A stretch of DNA of 64,000 nucleotides from Candidatus Defluviibacillus avedoerensis (GCA_016703665.1 JADJBS010000010.1:62001-126000); one strand, 5' to 3'. Counted from the first letter of the stretch, positions 24,520-33,709 are shown. Notes: generated by a model from the letters alone, not told the origin. Translations and numbers: made by a program.

Positions 24520-25956
24520 TCAGCCGCAGAAGATAGCAACCGACTTGGTGTTGATGTAGGCCTCCAGCGCTTCTGTGCCTCCTTCAGATCCATAACCCGA
24601 GTCCTTGACACCTCCAAAGGGCATTTCAGGCCAGGCCACAGCAGGCTGGTTGATCCAGAGCATGCCGACCTCGATTTTCTGTGCAATCAGATGCGCATTC
24701 TTGAGCGAACGGGTATAGGCATAGCTTGCCAGTCCAAACGGCAGGCGGTTGGACTCGGCGATGGCTTCTTCCAGCGTGTTGAAGCTCTGGATTGAGGCGA
24801 CTGGACCAAAGGGCTCTTCATTGAAGATGCGTGCATCACGCGGCACATCGGTCAGCACCGTCGGTGCAAAAAAGTTACCCACAGTGCCGATGCGCTCGCC
24901 GCCAGTAGCCACCTTGGCACCCTTGGCTACAGCGTCTTCCATAAAGCCAGCCATGGCTGCCAGACGGCGGGTATTGGCCAGCGGCCCCATGGTGATGCCA
25001 TTTTCCAGACCATTTCCAACCTTGAGGCTTTCGGTGTATCTGACCAGCGCTTCGGCAAACTGATTGCGGATGCTTTCATGCACCAAAAAGCGAGTGGGCG
25101 AAATACAAACCTGGCCTGCGTTACGGAACTTGGCAGCCCCGGCTGCCTTGACGGCCAGTTCAACGTCTGCGTCTTCGGCCACGATGACAGGTGCGTGACC
25201 GCCCAGTTCCATGGTGGCACGCTTCATGTGCTGTCCAGCCAACGCCGCCAGTTGCTTGCCCACTGGGGTCGAACCGGTGAAGGTGATCTTGCGAATGATG
25301 GGGTGCGCGATCAGGTAACTGGAAATTTCGGCAGGGTTGCCATAAACCAAGCCAATGACACCGGCAGGTACACCAGCATCGGCAAAGGCGCGGATCAACT
25401 CAGCGGGGGATGCGGGGGTTTCTTCGGGTGCCTTGACGATGATGGAACATCCCGTCGCGAGGGCAGCACCCATCTTGCGCACGATCTGATTGATGGGGAA
25501 GTTCCAGGGCGTAAACGCAGCCACGGGACCCACAGGTTCCTTGAGCACCTGCTGCTGATTGGCCAGGTTGCGTGAGGGCACGATGCGGCCATAGACACGC
25601 CGGGATTCTTCAGAGAACCATTCGGTGACCTCAACGGCCATGCCGATCTCGCCCTTGGCCTCGGCAAGGGGCTTGCCGTTTTCCTGGGTCATCAGCGATG
25701 CAATCGCGTCCGTGCGCTCGCGCAAGATGTTTGCGGCCTTGCGCAGAATTTTGCTGCGCTCAACAGCAGGGGTGTTGCGCCACACGTCAAAGCCCTTTTG
25801 CGCGGCTTCCAGCGCGCGGTCCAGGTCAGCTACGCTGGCATGGGCCAGGCGACCAATTTCCAGGCCTGTGGCTGGGTTGAACACGGGAATCGTTTTGCCA
25901 TCGGCAGCGTCGCACCATTGGCCGTTGATGAAGAGTTGGGGGTTGGCGTAAGTCAT
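24520..25956 (-). CDS. NAD(P)-dependent succinate-semialdehyde dehydrogenase type enzyme (second copy)
   Basis: A 478-residue aldehyde dehydrogenase. FTPWNFPINQ and IIVKAPEETP bind the cofactor, Glu250 lies in MELGGHAP and Cys284 in FRNAGQVCISP. Length and signatures match GabD-like succinate/glutarate semialdehyde dehydrogenases. It resembles the enzyme at 4212-5654 in all motifs but differs at many other positions. It stands between the MarR gene (convergent) and moeB (same strand, 50 bp upstream), so its pathway is not clear from context. Confidence 0.9.
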   Translation of the reverse strand: MTYANPQLFINGQWCDAADGKTIPVFNPATGLEIGRLAHASVADLDRALEAAQKGFDVWRNTPAVERSKILRKAANILRERTDAIASLMTQENGKPLAEAKGEIGMAVEVTEWFSEESRRVYGRIVPSRNLANQQQVLKEPVGPVAAFTPWNFPINQIVRKMGAALATGCSIIVKAPEETPASPAELIRAFADAGVPAGVIGLVYGNPAEISSYLIAHPIIRKITFTGSTPVGKQLAALAGQHMKRATMELGGHAPVIVAEDADVELAVKAAGAAKFRNAGQVCISPTRFLVHESIRNQFAEALVRYTESLKVGNGLENGITMGPLANTRRLAAMAGFMEDAVAKGAKVATGGERIGTVGNFFAPTVLTDVPRDARIFNEEPFGPVASIQSFNTLEEAIAESNRLPFGLASYAYTRSLKNAHLIAQKIEVGMLWINQPAVAWPEMPFGGVKDSGYGSEGGTEALEAYINTKSVAIFCG

Positions 25957-26006
25957 TTTGATTTTTCGTCAGTTTGAAGCAAGAAAACTTGCCATTGTGA
26001 TGGATT

Positions 26007-26768
26007 TCAGCGTTGCGCGCAGACAGGACAATGGGGGTTTCGGTCGACGCGCATGTCGGTAAACGACAGGCTGGCACCATCAAGCAGCATAAGTTTGCCA
26101 CTCAGCTCGGTCGCCGAGCCGTTGATCACCTGCAGGGCCATGGCTGCCTGCATGGTGCCGACAATGCCCACCAACGGCGCAAAAACGCCCATGGTCGCAC
26201 AGCGGGTTTCTTCCGGTAAATCGGTCGGAGGGAACACGCAGGCATAGCAGGCCCCTCGTTGACCATGATTGTCCGGCCGAGTGTCGTAAAGCGCGATCTG
26301 GGCATCCATACGGATTGCAGCGCCAGATACCAGCGGTATGCCATGTTGTACGCAAGCAGCGTTGACCAGATGACGGGTCGCGAAATTGTCAGAGCAGTCG
26401 AGCACCACGCTGGCTTGGGGGACCAGCTCCTGCAACAGCGCAGCGTCGGCCTTCTGTTGTACAGCGTTGACCTGAACGCCAGGATTCATTGCGGCAATCG
26501 CAGCTTTGGCAGACTCAACCTTGGCCATGCCGATGCGCTCTACGGTGTGGGCCACTTGACGCTGTAAGTTGGTCAAGTCCACCGTATCGTGGTCAACCAG
26601 GGTGATTTGCCCCAGGCCTGCAGATCCCAGGTACAAGGCAACGGGAGAACCCAGGCCGCCCGCCCCGATAACCAAAGCGTGCGCCGCCAGAAAGCGCTCC
26701 TGCCCATCGATGCCGACTTCATTCAGCAAGATATGCCGCGAATAGCGCAGCAACTGATCATCTGTCAC
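26007..26768 (-). CDS. moeB: ThiF/MoeB/HesA-type adenylyltransferase
   Basis: A 253-residue E1-like enzyme. VIGAGGLGSPVALYLGSAG is the ATP-binding loop, NLQRQ the catalytic Arg region, and two CxxC pairs (CYAC near residue 187 and CPVC at the C-terminus) bind zinc. It adenylates the C-terminal glycine of a sulfur-carrier protein (MoaD or ThiS). No rhodanese domain is fused. It lies 13 bp after the S41 protease gene in the gpmA-ctp-moeB order common in Burkholderiales. Symbol given by family; ThiF function is possible. Confidence 0.87.
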   Translation of the reverse strand: MTDDQLLRYSRHILLNEVGIDGQERFLAAHALVIGAGGLGSPVALYLGSAGLGQITLVDHDTVDLTNLQRQVAHTVERIGMAKVESAKAAIAAMNPGVQVNAVQQKADAALLQELVPQASVVLDCSDNFATRHLVNAACVQHGIPLVSGAAIRMDAQIALYDTRPDNHGQRGACYACVFPPTDLPEETRCATMGVFAPLVGIVGTMQAAMALQVINGSATELSGKLMLLDGASLSFTDMRVDRNPHCPVCAQR

Positions 26769-26781
26769 GATGGCGCTGCGA

Positions 26782-28233
26782 TCAGTTCTCTTTTTTCTCT
26801 TCCTTGCGCTCGGTCAGCGTCTTGCTGACGAGTACTGGTTTGCCCTTGAGTTGGTTAAGAGCCTGCTGTAATGGGAAATCCTTGTCGCTGCCCAGTTCAG
26901 GTGGCCTTGTTTGCTGGGCAGGCGTCTTTTTGGACTCTTCTTCCAGTTTCTTCAAGGCCGCCTCGCGCGCTTTTTCTCGTTCGGGGTCTTTTGCCTCTGC
27001 GCCTTGCCCACTGTTGAGGTGTTTTTCCAGATCAGCCTCACGCATGCGCAGCGCCGCGAAGGGGCTGCCTCCTTCGGTTTCGTCCACCATCACATCGGGC
27101 ACGATGCCCCGAGCCTGGATGGACTTGCCCGACGGGGTGTAATAGCGGGCAGTCGTGAGCTTGAGGCCAGACTCTGGTCCCAGAGGCCGAACCGTCTGAA
27201 CAGACCCTTTGCCGAAGGTCTGGCTGCCCAGCACCGTTGCACGTTTGTGATCTTGGAGTGCGCCTGCCACGATCTCGCTGGCAGAGGCGGAACCTTCATT
27301 CACCAGCACGACCAGGGGCACTGTCTTGAGGCTGCTCTTAGTGGCTTCGCTCAGTCTGCGCAGTGGGTCTGGTGAGCCCCGGCGCTGGTAAAACTCGGGT
27401 GAGGCCTTGTAGGTGTATTTGCTCTCGGCCAATTGCCCGTTGGTGGATACCACTGTGACGTTTTCCGGCAAAAAGGCTGCGGAGACAGCGACAGCCGCAT
27501 CCAGCAGGCCGCCTGGGTCGTTGCGCAAGTCCAGCACCAAGCCTTGCAGCTTGGGTTCTTGTTTGTAAATTTCCTCGAGCTTGCGGGCAAAATCATCCAC
27601 CGTACGTTCCTGGAACTGCGACAGGCGCAACCACGCGTAGCCAGGCTCAATGACCTTGCCGCGAACCGACACTGTCTTGATTTCTTCTCGCGTGATGGTG
27701 ACCGGAAAGCTTCGGTTCTCTTCCTTACGGAAGATCGTCAGCAAAACCTTGGTGTTGGGTTCACCTCGCATGCGCTTGACAGCGTCGTTAAGCGTCATGC
27801 CCTTGACCATCGCGTCATCGATCTTGGTGATCAGATCATTGGGTTTCAGGCCCGCGCGGTAGGCGGGTGAGCCTTCGATGGGCGACACCACCTTCACCAA
27901 GCCGTCTTCCTGCGTGATCTCGATGCCCACGCCCACAAACCGACCTGAAGTACCTTCCCGAAACTCCTTGAAGCTTTTCTTGTCAAAGTATTGCGAATGC
28001 GGGTCCAGGCTGGACACCATGCCTGAAATGGCATCAGTGATGAGTTTTTTCTCATCCACGGGCTCTACATAGTCGCTTTTGACCATGCCGAACACAGCGG
28101 CCAGTTGCTGCAATTCTTCGAGTGGCAGAGGTGCCAGAGCACCACGTGCCACCGTTTGCAGGGATACCGTCGTCAGCGCGCCCGCGATGGCACCGACCGA
28201 CACCCAACCTGCAATTTTCAATTTTTGACCCAT
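26782..28233 (-). CDS. C-terminal processing peptidase (S41 family)
   Basis: A 483-residue exported serine protease. An N-terminal membrane anchor (residues ~6-26) is followed by a PDZ domain (~95-165, GVGIEI and IEGSPAYRAGLKPND) and the S41 core, with the catalytic Ser in NEGSASASEIVAGAL and the Lys in GSQTFGKGSVQ. The C-terminus is Lys/Glu-rich. It trims C-termini of periplasmic proteins. ATG 28233 (MGQKLKIAGW) has AGGTGG upstream; the 104-codon in-frame extension to 28545 runs through a non-coding repeat and gpmA and is rejected. Confidence 0.93.
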   Translation of the reverse strand: MGQKLKIAGWVSVGAIAGALTTVSLQTVARGALAPLPLEELQQLAAVFGMVKSDYVEPVDEKKLITDAISGMVSSLDPHSQYFDKKSFKEFREGTSGRFVGVGIEITQEDGLVKVVSPIEGSPAYRAGLKPNDLITKIDDAMVKGMTLNDAVKRMRGEPNTKVLLTIFRKEENRSFPVTITREEIKTVSVRGKVIEPGYAWLRLSQFQERTVDDFARKLEEIYKQEPKLQGLVLDLRNDPGGLLDAAVAVSAAFLPENVTVVSTNGQLAESKYTYKASPEFYQRRGSPDPLRRLSEATKSSLKTVPLVVLVNEGSASASEIVAGALQDHKRATVLGSQTFGKGSVQTVRPLGPESGLKLTTARYYTPSGKSIQARGIVPDVMVDETEGGSPFAALRMREADLEKHLNSGQGAEAKDPEREKAREAALKKLEEESKKTPAQQTRPPELGSDKDFPLQQALNQLKGKPVLVSKTLTERKEEKKEN

Positions 28234-28309
28234 GTTCGAACCACCTTTGATTGCGTCCTTTATACACCTAGGACTGAGTAATGGCGGCGCAGTTCCCCCG
28301 CCCGTGCAA

Positions 28310-28415
28310 AATGCGTCGCGACGATGTGAAACACCCCGCCCACCGCCGGGCCGCCCCAAGGTGGGCGACGCCCCCTCGGGGGGCAGCGACCCGCGCAACG
28401 GCGGAGCGTGGGTGC
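28310..28415. repeat. GC-rich intergenic repeat of the Comamonadaceae type
   Basis: Between gpmA and the S41 protease gene lies a stretch with GCCCCAAGGTGGGCGACGCC, then CCCCCTCGGGGG and GCAGCGACCCGCGCAACGGC. I recognise this style of element as a dispersed intergenic repeat in Acidovorax/Rhodoferax-type genomes. It contains strong short inverted repeats and could act as a terminator or mRNA-processing hairpin between the two genes. Confidence 0.5.
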
Positions 28416-28423
28416 ATGGCTGG

Positions 28424-29167
28424 TCAGGCCTTCCCTTGACTGGCCACAGCGGCGGCGGCTTTGGCGACAGCTTCGGCATCTCCCAGGTAGTAACGCCGAA
28501 TGGGTCGCAGATTGGCATCCAGTTCGTATACCAGCGGAATCCCATTGGGAATGTTCAAACCGACGATGTCGGCGTCAGAAATACCGTCCAGGTACTTGAC
28601 CAGAGCCCGGATAGAGTTGCCATGGGCCACCACCACGATGCGTTTGCCTGCCTTGATGGCGGGTGCCATGGACTCGTTCCAGAACGGTAGCACGCGAGCC
28701 ACGGTGTCTTTCAAACATTCTGTCAACGGCACCTGCTCAGGCGAAAGCTTGGCGTAACGCAGATCAGTTCGTTCGCAACGTGTATCCGACGCGTCCAGCG
28801 CGGGTGGCGGCGTGTCGTAACTGCGACGCCAAACCATCACTTGATCCTCACCATACTGCTTGGCAGTTTCGCTCTTGTTTAAGCCTTGAAGGGCGCCGTA
28901 ATGCCGCTCATTCAGACGCCAGCTGTGCACCACGGGCAACCAGGTGCGGTCCATTTCGTCCAGGCAGTGCCATAAAGTGCGGGTCGCGCGCTTGAGCACC
29001 GATGTGTAGGCCACGTCAAACTCATAGCTTGCGGCTTTCAGCAGGCGGCCAGCCTCTTTCGCCTGGGCAATCCCGGTATCTGTCAGATCCACATCGGTCC
29101 AGCCGGTGAAGCGGTTTTCCAGGTTCCAGGTGGATTCACCGTGGCGAACGAGAACAAGTTTGTACAT
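28424..29167 (-). CDS. gpmA: 2,3-bisphosphoglycerate-dependent phosphoglycerate mutase
   Basis: A 247-residue cytoplasmic glycolytic enzyme interconverting 3- and 2-phosphoglycerate. The phospho-acceptor His9 is in LVRHGESTWN; LNERHYGALQGLNK gives the acid Glu, and VVAHGNSIRALVKYL has the second His. It is full length for the family. The ATG at 29167 is chosen (MYKLVLVRHGE); the longer in-frame reading to 29584 would overlap the divergent rhodanese gene. It leads the gpmA-ctp-moeB gene row. Confidence 0.97.
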   Translation of the reverse strand: MYKLVLVRHGESTWNLENRFTGWTDVDLTDTGIAQAKEAGRLLKAASYEFDVAYTSVLKRATRTLWHCLDEMDRTWLPVVHSWRLNERHYGALQGLNKSETAKQYGEDQVMVWRRSYDTPPPALDASDTRCERTDLRYAKLSPEQVPLTECLKDTVARVLPFWNESMAPAIKAGKRIVVVAHGNSIRALVKYLDGISDADIVGLNIPNGIPLVYELDANLRPIRRYYLGDAEAVAKAAAAVASQGKA

Positions 29168-29261
29168 GGTGTGAGGGAGAAATAATGGGGTGATGGGCTT
29201 GAATTGCCGGAGCAAACCCAGAGATTCTAAAATGGCAGACTCATAACCCAAGGAACTTCGC

Positions 29262-29669
29262 GTGAAATTCATCATTGATAACTGGATGCTCATCGCTGTG
29301 GCGCTGGCTTCAGGTGGCCTGTTGCTGTGGCCGCAGTTTGTAGGCGCGAACGGCGCCGGATTAAGCACCGAGCGTGCCATCCAGCTCATCAACCGCGAAA
29401 AAGCGGTGGTGATAGATGTGTCAGAGCCAGCTGAATTTGCTGCAGGCCATGTCAACGGCTCCAAGAATCTACCCGTGTCAGAGCTGGAAAAGCGCTTGCC
29501 TGAAACGGTCAAAAACAAGGCTTTGCCCATCATCCTGACCTGCGCGTCGGGTGCACGGGCTTCGCGCATGGCTGCTGTGGCCAAGAAACTGGGCTATGAC
29601 CAGACTCATGTACTGGCTGGCGGAATGGGGAGTTGGCGCGCCGCCAATCTGCCCATTGAGAAAGCTTAA
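29262..29669 (+). CDS. Membrane-anchored rhodanese-domain protein
   Basis: A 135-residue protein with an N-terminal membrane helix (residues ~6-26) and a single rhodanese domain. The active-site loop is CASGARA with Cys94, able to carry a persulfide. It is a sulfurtransferase of unknown acceptor facing, by the short N-tail, probably the cytoplasm. It starts the rhodanese-grxC-secB-gpsA operon, with 13 bp to grxC, the usual order in Burkholderiales and similar to YibN-GrxC-SecB-GpsA of E. coli. Confidence 0.92.
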   Translation: MKFIIDNWMLIAVALASGGLLLWPQFVGANGAGLSTERAIQLINREKAVVIDVSEPAEFAAGHVNGSKNLPVSELEKRLPETVKNKALPIILTCASGARASRMAAVAKKLGYDQTHVLAGGMGSWRAANLPIEKA

Positions 29670-29682
29670 CGAGAGCATCACC

Positions 29683-29943
29683 ATGCAAGCAGTCAAGATG
29701 TACACCACTGCCGTTTGCCCCTACTGCATCCAGGCCAAGAAGATTCTCACCGCCAAGGGCGTCGCTCAAATTGAAGAGGTCCGCATAGATTCCTCCCCCG
29801 AGGAACGCATGAAGATGATGGAGATCACCGGACGCCGCACGGTGCCCCAGATCTTCATTGGCGACACCCACGTTGGAGGCTGTGACGATCTGATTGCGCT
29901 GGATGCCCGTGGAGGACTGGTGCCCTTGCTGGCGGGCAACTGA
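29683..29943 (+). CDS. grxC: Glutaredoxin 3
   Basis: An 86-residue thioredoxin-fold protein with the active site CPYC (residues 14-17), TVPQIFIG (cis-Pro loop) and GGCDDL, which binds glutathione. It reduces protein and low-molecular-weight disulfides with glutathione in the cytoplasm. The ATG at 29683 gives the standard start MQAVKMYTT; a longer in-frame reading would run inside the rhodanese gene. Confidence 0.96.
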   Translation: MQAVKMYTTAVCPYCIQAKKILTAKGVAQIEEVRIDSSPEERMKMMEITGRRTVPQIFIGDTHVGGCDDLIALDARGGLVPLLAGN

Positions 29944-30073
29944 CCCAGTCTGCATTTGCGGTCGCTCGAAGGCTTGCGGCGATAATCCTGGCCGAGGCTT
30001 TCGCTGGCCGAACCCACCCACCTAGCCCCGCCCCAGTCGATTGACGAGGTGGGCGATATTTTTGAAAGAAATC

Positions 30074-30526
30074 ATGGCTGACACTCAAGACTCTATTTTC
30101 CAGATTCAGCGCGTCTATTTGAAAGAAGCGTCCCTGGAACAACCCAATTCTCCAGCGATCCTGTTGGAGCAAGAGCAACCTACCGTTGACATACAACTCG
30201 GAGTTGAAGCGACTCCTGTGGCTGACGGTATTTACGAAATCTGCGTGACAGCCACTGTGCAGACAAAAATCGCCGACCGCACCGTGTTTTTGGTTGAAGC
30301 CAAGCAGGCTGGTATTTTTGAGATCCGCAACCTGTCAGAGGACCAGATGGCTCCGATCATGGGCATTGCCTGCCCACAAATCGTCTACCCTTACCTTCGC
30401 TCCAACGTGGCTGACATCGTGCAACGCGCAGGTTTTCCGCCTGTGCATCTGGCAGAAATCAACTTCCAGCAGATGTACGAACAGCAGCAGTCTGGCAGCG
30501 AAGGCGCAGCGACCCTCGCGCAATAA
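30074..30526 (+). CDS. secB: Protein-export chaperone SecB
   Basis: A 150-residue tetrameric chaperone that holds precursor proteins unfolded and passes them to SecA. Signatures: FQIQRVYLKEASLEQPN near the start, and CPQIVYPYLRSNVADIVQRA, FPPVHLAEINF near the end. ATG 30074 (MADTQDS) after GAAAGAAATC gives the standard N-terminus. It sits in the rhodanese-grxC-secB-gpsA operon. Confidence 0.97.
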   Translation: MADTQDSIFQIQRVYLKEASLEQPNSPAILLEQEQPTVDIQLGVEATPVADGIYEICVTATVQTKIADRTVFLVEAKQAGIFEIRNLSEDQMAPIMGIACPQIVYPYLRSNVADIVQRAGFPPVHLAEINFQQMYEQQQSGSEGAATLAQ

Positions 30527-30576
30527 GACGTGCTCAATCGCATGTGTCAATCTGAGCCCTTCGCAACGGATTGCGC

Positions 30577-31605
30577 ATGAATGTCCTGGTTCTTGGCGGC
30601 GGAGCATGGGGAACAGCGATGGCTGTCAACCTTTGTTCGCAAGGTGACCGACACGCCGTTTCACTTTGGTTGCGCGACACCGTCCAGGCGGACGAGTTTG
30701 CACAAAAGCAGGAAAACACACGCTATCTGCCGGGTATTCCGTTACCGCCTTCCCTGACCCTTTGCAGCGGACCGCTGCAAAGCATGGCTTCACGCTTGGG
30801 TCAGTTTGATGCGGTGATCGTTGCCACGCCTGTTTCGGGACTCCGTGGCACACTCATCGCACTGAATTCCGCTGCAACTTCAGGCGGCACGTTGCCACCT
30901 GTTGCTTGGCTGTGCAAAGGTTTTGAGCAGCCTTTGGATGGCTGTCATGGCCTGCTGCCACATGAAATTCACGCACAGACCAGCGCGGGCGCTAGTGCTG
31001 TCATCAGTGGCCCCAGTTTTGCCCAGGAAGTAGCCGCCGGTGCCCCCAGTGCGCTCGTGGCCGCCAGCGCGGATCCTGCTGTCAGGAAAATGTTTGTGGC
31101 GCTACTGCACAACCCTAGCTTGCGTGTTTACGCGAGTGAAGACGTCGTCGGCGTTGAGGTGGGGGGGGCCGTCAAAAATGTACTCGCCATCGCAACCGGC
31201 TTGTGCGATGGGCTGAAGTTGGGCCTCAATGCACGGGCTGCCCTGATTACCCGTGGTCTGGCTGAAATGACCCGCTTGGGTGTTGCCTTAGGAGGCAGAC
31301 TGGATACCTTCATGGGCCTGAGTGGGTTGGGCGACCTGGTACTCACTGCCACCGGGGACTTGAGCCGCAACCGCAAAGTAGGTGTGATGTTGGCCACAGG
31401 CCAAAGTCTGGCAGATACCGTGACATCATTAGGGCACGTCGCAGAGGGCGTTTATTGCGCCCGGACAGTGGCGCAGCGCGCAAAGCTGCTCGGCGTTGAA
31501 ATGCCCATCACAGACAGCGTGGTAAGCCTACTTGATGGCTTGGCGACGCCACATCAAGTGGTGCGCCAACTCATGACGCGTGAGCCGAAATCCGAAGCCA
31601 CATGA
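30577..31605 (+). CDS. gpsA: Glycerol-3-phosphate dehydrogenase [NAD(P)+]
   Basis: A 342-residue cytoplasmic enzyme reducing dihydroxyacetone phosphate to sn-glycerol 3-phosphate for phospholipid synthesis. GGGAWGTAMA is the NAD-binding loop; SGPSFAQEVA and VGGAVKNVLAIATG with its Lys form the active site; GLGDLVLTATG is the substrate loop. ATG 30577 is used (MNVLVLGG); the TTG two codons upstream is less likely. It closes the secB operon, and the next gene is convergent. Confidence 0.97.
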   Translation: MNVLVLGGGAWGTAMAVNLCSQGDRHAVSLWLRDTVQADEFAQKQENTRYLPGIPLPPSLTLCSGPLQSMASRLGQFDAVIVATPVSGLRGTLIALNSAATSGGTLPPVAWLCKGFEQPLDGCHGLLPHEIHAQTSAGASAVISGPSFAQEVAAGAPSALVAASADPAVRKMFVALLHNPSLRVYASEDVVGVEVGGAVKNVLAIATGLCDGLKLGLNARAALITRGLAEMTRLGVALGGRLDTFMGLSGLGDLVLTATGDLSRNRKVGVMLATGQSLADTVTSLGHVAEGVYCARTVAQRAKLLGVEMPITDSVVSLLDGLATPHQVVRQLMTREPKSEAT

Positions 31606-31620
31606 GCTTTGTTTGTGGCC

Positions 31621-32823
31621 TTACAGGGCTTCGTCGCGGTACATCAGGTGCATGGTGCCGTTGCCCGCATGAATGCGCTCATTGCCGATCATCAGTGCGG
31701 CAGAATGGGCGTCGCGCAGATTACGGGTCACGCTGTAGGGTGAATCGTTGCGATAGCCTGTGGTGCCGGTAATCCGCAGAGCCTGTGTGCAAATTTCGGC
31801 CACGAGTTCTGATGCTGCCAGCTTCAGATGATTGGATTGGACCGCAAAGTCAATCGACGACAACACGCTGATGCCGTGGTCTGGCCGGGCCACCAAGCGA
31901 TCGAAATGTTGTGCCCGGTCACGTACTTGAACCCGCATCAACTGAAGCAGGGTTGACACCTCGCTCAACCGAGCTGCAGTGGGTGGTGTGGATGCCATCT
32001 TTCGTCCCGTGTCACGTACAAATGCCCGCGCCCTGGCCACAGCATCTGTTGCAATACCGAGCCATGCTGATCCCCACAGGATATGCGCCCATGGCACCAT
32101 AGTGTGGGCATTGATATCGCCAAAGCTCGCGGGAACAACCTGCTCGTCACCAAAGCGCGCGGTGACGATATACCCCAGGCTGCAGGTGCCGCGCATGCCC
32201 ATGGCATCCCATGTGCTGAGCACCTGCATATCGGTCTGATCCTTGCGAACCAGCACCATGGCTTGATCGTTCGAGGCAGCTTCGGCATTGCGCCGCACGG
32301 TGATCAGCAGGTCGTGGGCAGCCTCACCATAGGACACAACGGTGCCCACTTTGCGGATACTGCAGACATCGCCGTCGCGCTCAATCGGGCAAATGCTGGC
32401 GCGCACCGAACCTCCCACGCCGGCCTCTGATGTGACAGAGGCAATGACCCGCTGGTCACGCACCAAGTCATTCATGTAGGCTTCAAAAAATGGGGTTGTC
32501 CCGTGCCGGACCACACACGCTACCTGAATCTGGTGCATGGCGAACACCATGGCAGCGGACGCACAGCGCTGGCCCAACGCCTCGCACATGTGGCCCAGCT
32601 CGACCAGATCTACCCCGAACCCTCCTAGACGTTCGGGCACGTAGGCAGACAGCAGCTTTTCGGCCCGCAACGCCTCCATCGCTTCGATCGGATACCGGGC
32701 TTCCTGGTCAACTGACGCTGCTGCCGGTCCTACCACGTCGCGGGCAATGCGCCTGACCGTTTCAATCCGGGCCTGTGCGGCTGGGGACAAGTGGGAATAG
32801 GATGTTTCGTTGGATGTTGTCAC
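31621..32823 (-). CDS. Acyl-CoA dehydrogenase family protein
   Basis: A 400-residue flavoenzyme of the acyl-CoA dehydrogenase fold: N-terminal helical domain (to ~125), beta domain with ASVTSEAGVGGSVRASICP and a C-terminal helical domain with ITGTTGYRNDSPYSVTRNLRD and MIGNERIHAGNGT. The usual catalytic Glu is not clear, and the sequence is distant from classical fatty-acid enzymes, so an atypical substrate or a monooxygenase-like role is possible. It stands alone. A candidate FNR/Anr-type site lies about 120 bp upstream of its start. Confidence 0.85.
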   Translation of the reverse strand: MTTSNETSYSHLSPAAQARIETVRRIARDVVGPAAASVDQEARYPIEAMEALRAEKLLSAYVPERLGGFGVDLVELGHMCEALGQRCASAAMVFAMHQIQVACVVRHGTTPFFEAYMNDLVRDQRVIASVTSEAGVGGSVRASICPIERDGDVCSIRKVGTVVSYGEAAHDLLITVRRNAEAASNDQAMVLVRKDQTDMQVLSTWDAMGMRGTCSLGYIVTARFGDEQVVPASFGDINAHTMVPWAHILWGSAWLGIATDAVARARAFVRDTGRKMASTPPTAARLSEVSTLLQLMRVQVRDRAQHFDRLVARPDHGISVLSSIDFAVQSNHLKLAASELVAEICTQALRITGTTGYRNDSPYSVTRNLRDAHSAALMIGNERIHAGNGTMHLMYRDEAL

Positions 32824-32941
32824 AGCTTATGTTCCAGTTGGACGTATGCCAACATAAACCACTGTCCCGAAAAGGCAGTGAACGATGAAAAAGGGAGAAT
32901 CACCAGAAAATCACATTTTGTGGGTAACACGCCGGACCTCT

Positions 32942-32955
32942 TTGACATTGATCAA
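32942..32955. promoter_or_regulatory. Candidate FNR/Anr box
   Basis: TTGAC-ATTG-ATCAA differs from the consensus TTGAT-N4-ATCAA at one position. It lies 119 bp upstream of the acyl-CoA dehydrogenase-like gene and just past the 3' end of the bacteriohemerythrin gene. Oxygen-responsive control of the dehydrogenase-like gene is possible; single-site evidence only. Confidence 0.4.
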
Positions 32956-32998
32956 TGAAATTGGCGAGTGGAGCGATTTCTTGAGAACTACCGCTAGC

Positions 32999-33478
32999 TC
33001 ACTTCAAGCCGAACAGGCGGGTCAGAAAACCGCGCTGCTCTTTGCTTGCCGCGATGGGCTTTGGCGCAGTCAACTGGCGCTCTTTGTACCAGCGCCCAAA
33101 ACGCAAATCATGGGTCATGATGTGCCCAATCAGCCATTTGTTCAGGAACCGCCTCACATCCTGAACACGCTCTTCCGTCCAGTCTTCGCCACTGCCAAGG
33201 AATTCGGCCACCTGTGCACCAAATTCCTCATGCAGTTTAAGATGCTGTTCGAATGACGGATAGCCACTCTTTTCCATCAATGCCTGCTCATTGGAAAAGT
33301 GCGTAACCACATAGTCCAGCAATTCGTTGACCTTCTGGTCAGCTGATTGCAAATTCAAAGCCTTTACAAGTTGAAACAGATGTTGATGCTCTGCATCGAT
33401 CTGGGCAATGCTGATTTTGAAACCATCGCGCCATTCAATGACAAATGGTGCTTTTCTGACTCCAAACGCCTCGCTCAC
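32999..33478 (-). CDS. Bacteriohemerythrin
   Basis: A 159-residue protein with a hemerythrin domain. The diiron ligands are recognisable in DAEHQHLFQLV, THFSNEQALME, FEQHLKLHEEF and GHIMTHDLRFG. A C-terminal extension after WYKE (~30 residues) carries a short basic/aromatic tail (FLTRLFGLK). It binds oxygen reversibly, acting as an oxygen store or sensor in aerobic to microaerobic cells. It is transcribed away from the tRNA-Ser gene. No operon partner. Confidence 0.93.
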   Translation of the reverse strand: MSEAFGVRKAPFVIEWRDGFKISIAQIDAEHQHLFQLVKALNLQSADQKVNELLDYVVTHFSNEQALMEKSGYPSFEQHLKLHEEFGAQVAEFLGSGEDWTEERVQDVRRFLNKWLIGHIMTHDLRFGRWYKERQLTAPKPIAASKEQRGFLTRLFGLK

Positions 33479-33619
33479 ATCGCCCCCAATAAATCTTGAT
33501 CACCATAAAACTGCAACCGTAAACCAAATCACGGCAATACCGATTGACTTAGCTCAACAGGCGAGGTTCTTACATGTGATGAAAATGGGCCGCCGGACGT
33601 CGTGCAGGGAAACGCCTTA

Positions 33620-33709
33620 TGGCGGAAGCTGTGAGATTCGAACTCACGAAGGGCGCAAACCCTTGCCAGTTTTCAAGACTGGTGCATTCAACCGCTCTGC
33701 CAAGCTTCC
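33620..33709 (-). tRNA. tRNA-Ser (anticodon UGA)
   Basis: The minus strand folds into a 90-nt class II tRNA with acceptor stem GGAAGCT/AGCTTCC, discriminator G and an encoded CCA at 33622-33620. The anticodon loop CTTGAAA gives UGA (serine). The long variable arm (CAAGGGTTTGCGCCCTT) and T-loop GTTCGAATC fit tRNA-Ser. Confidence 0.95.

Noticed and set aside
32885..33256. A 123-codon plus-strand frame
   Set aside because: Antisense to the bacteriohemerythrin gene over most of its length and without recognisable features.
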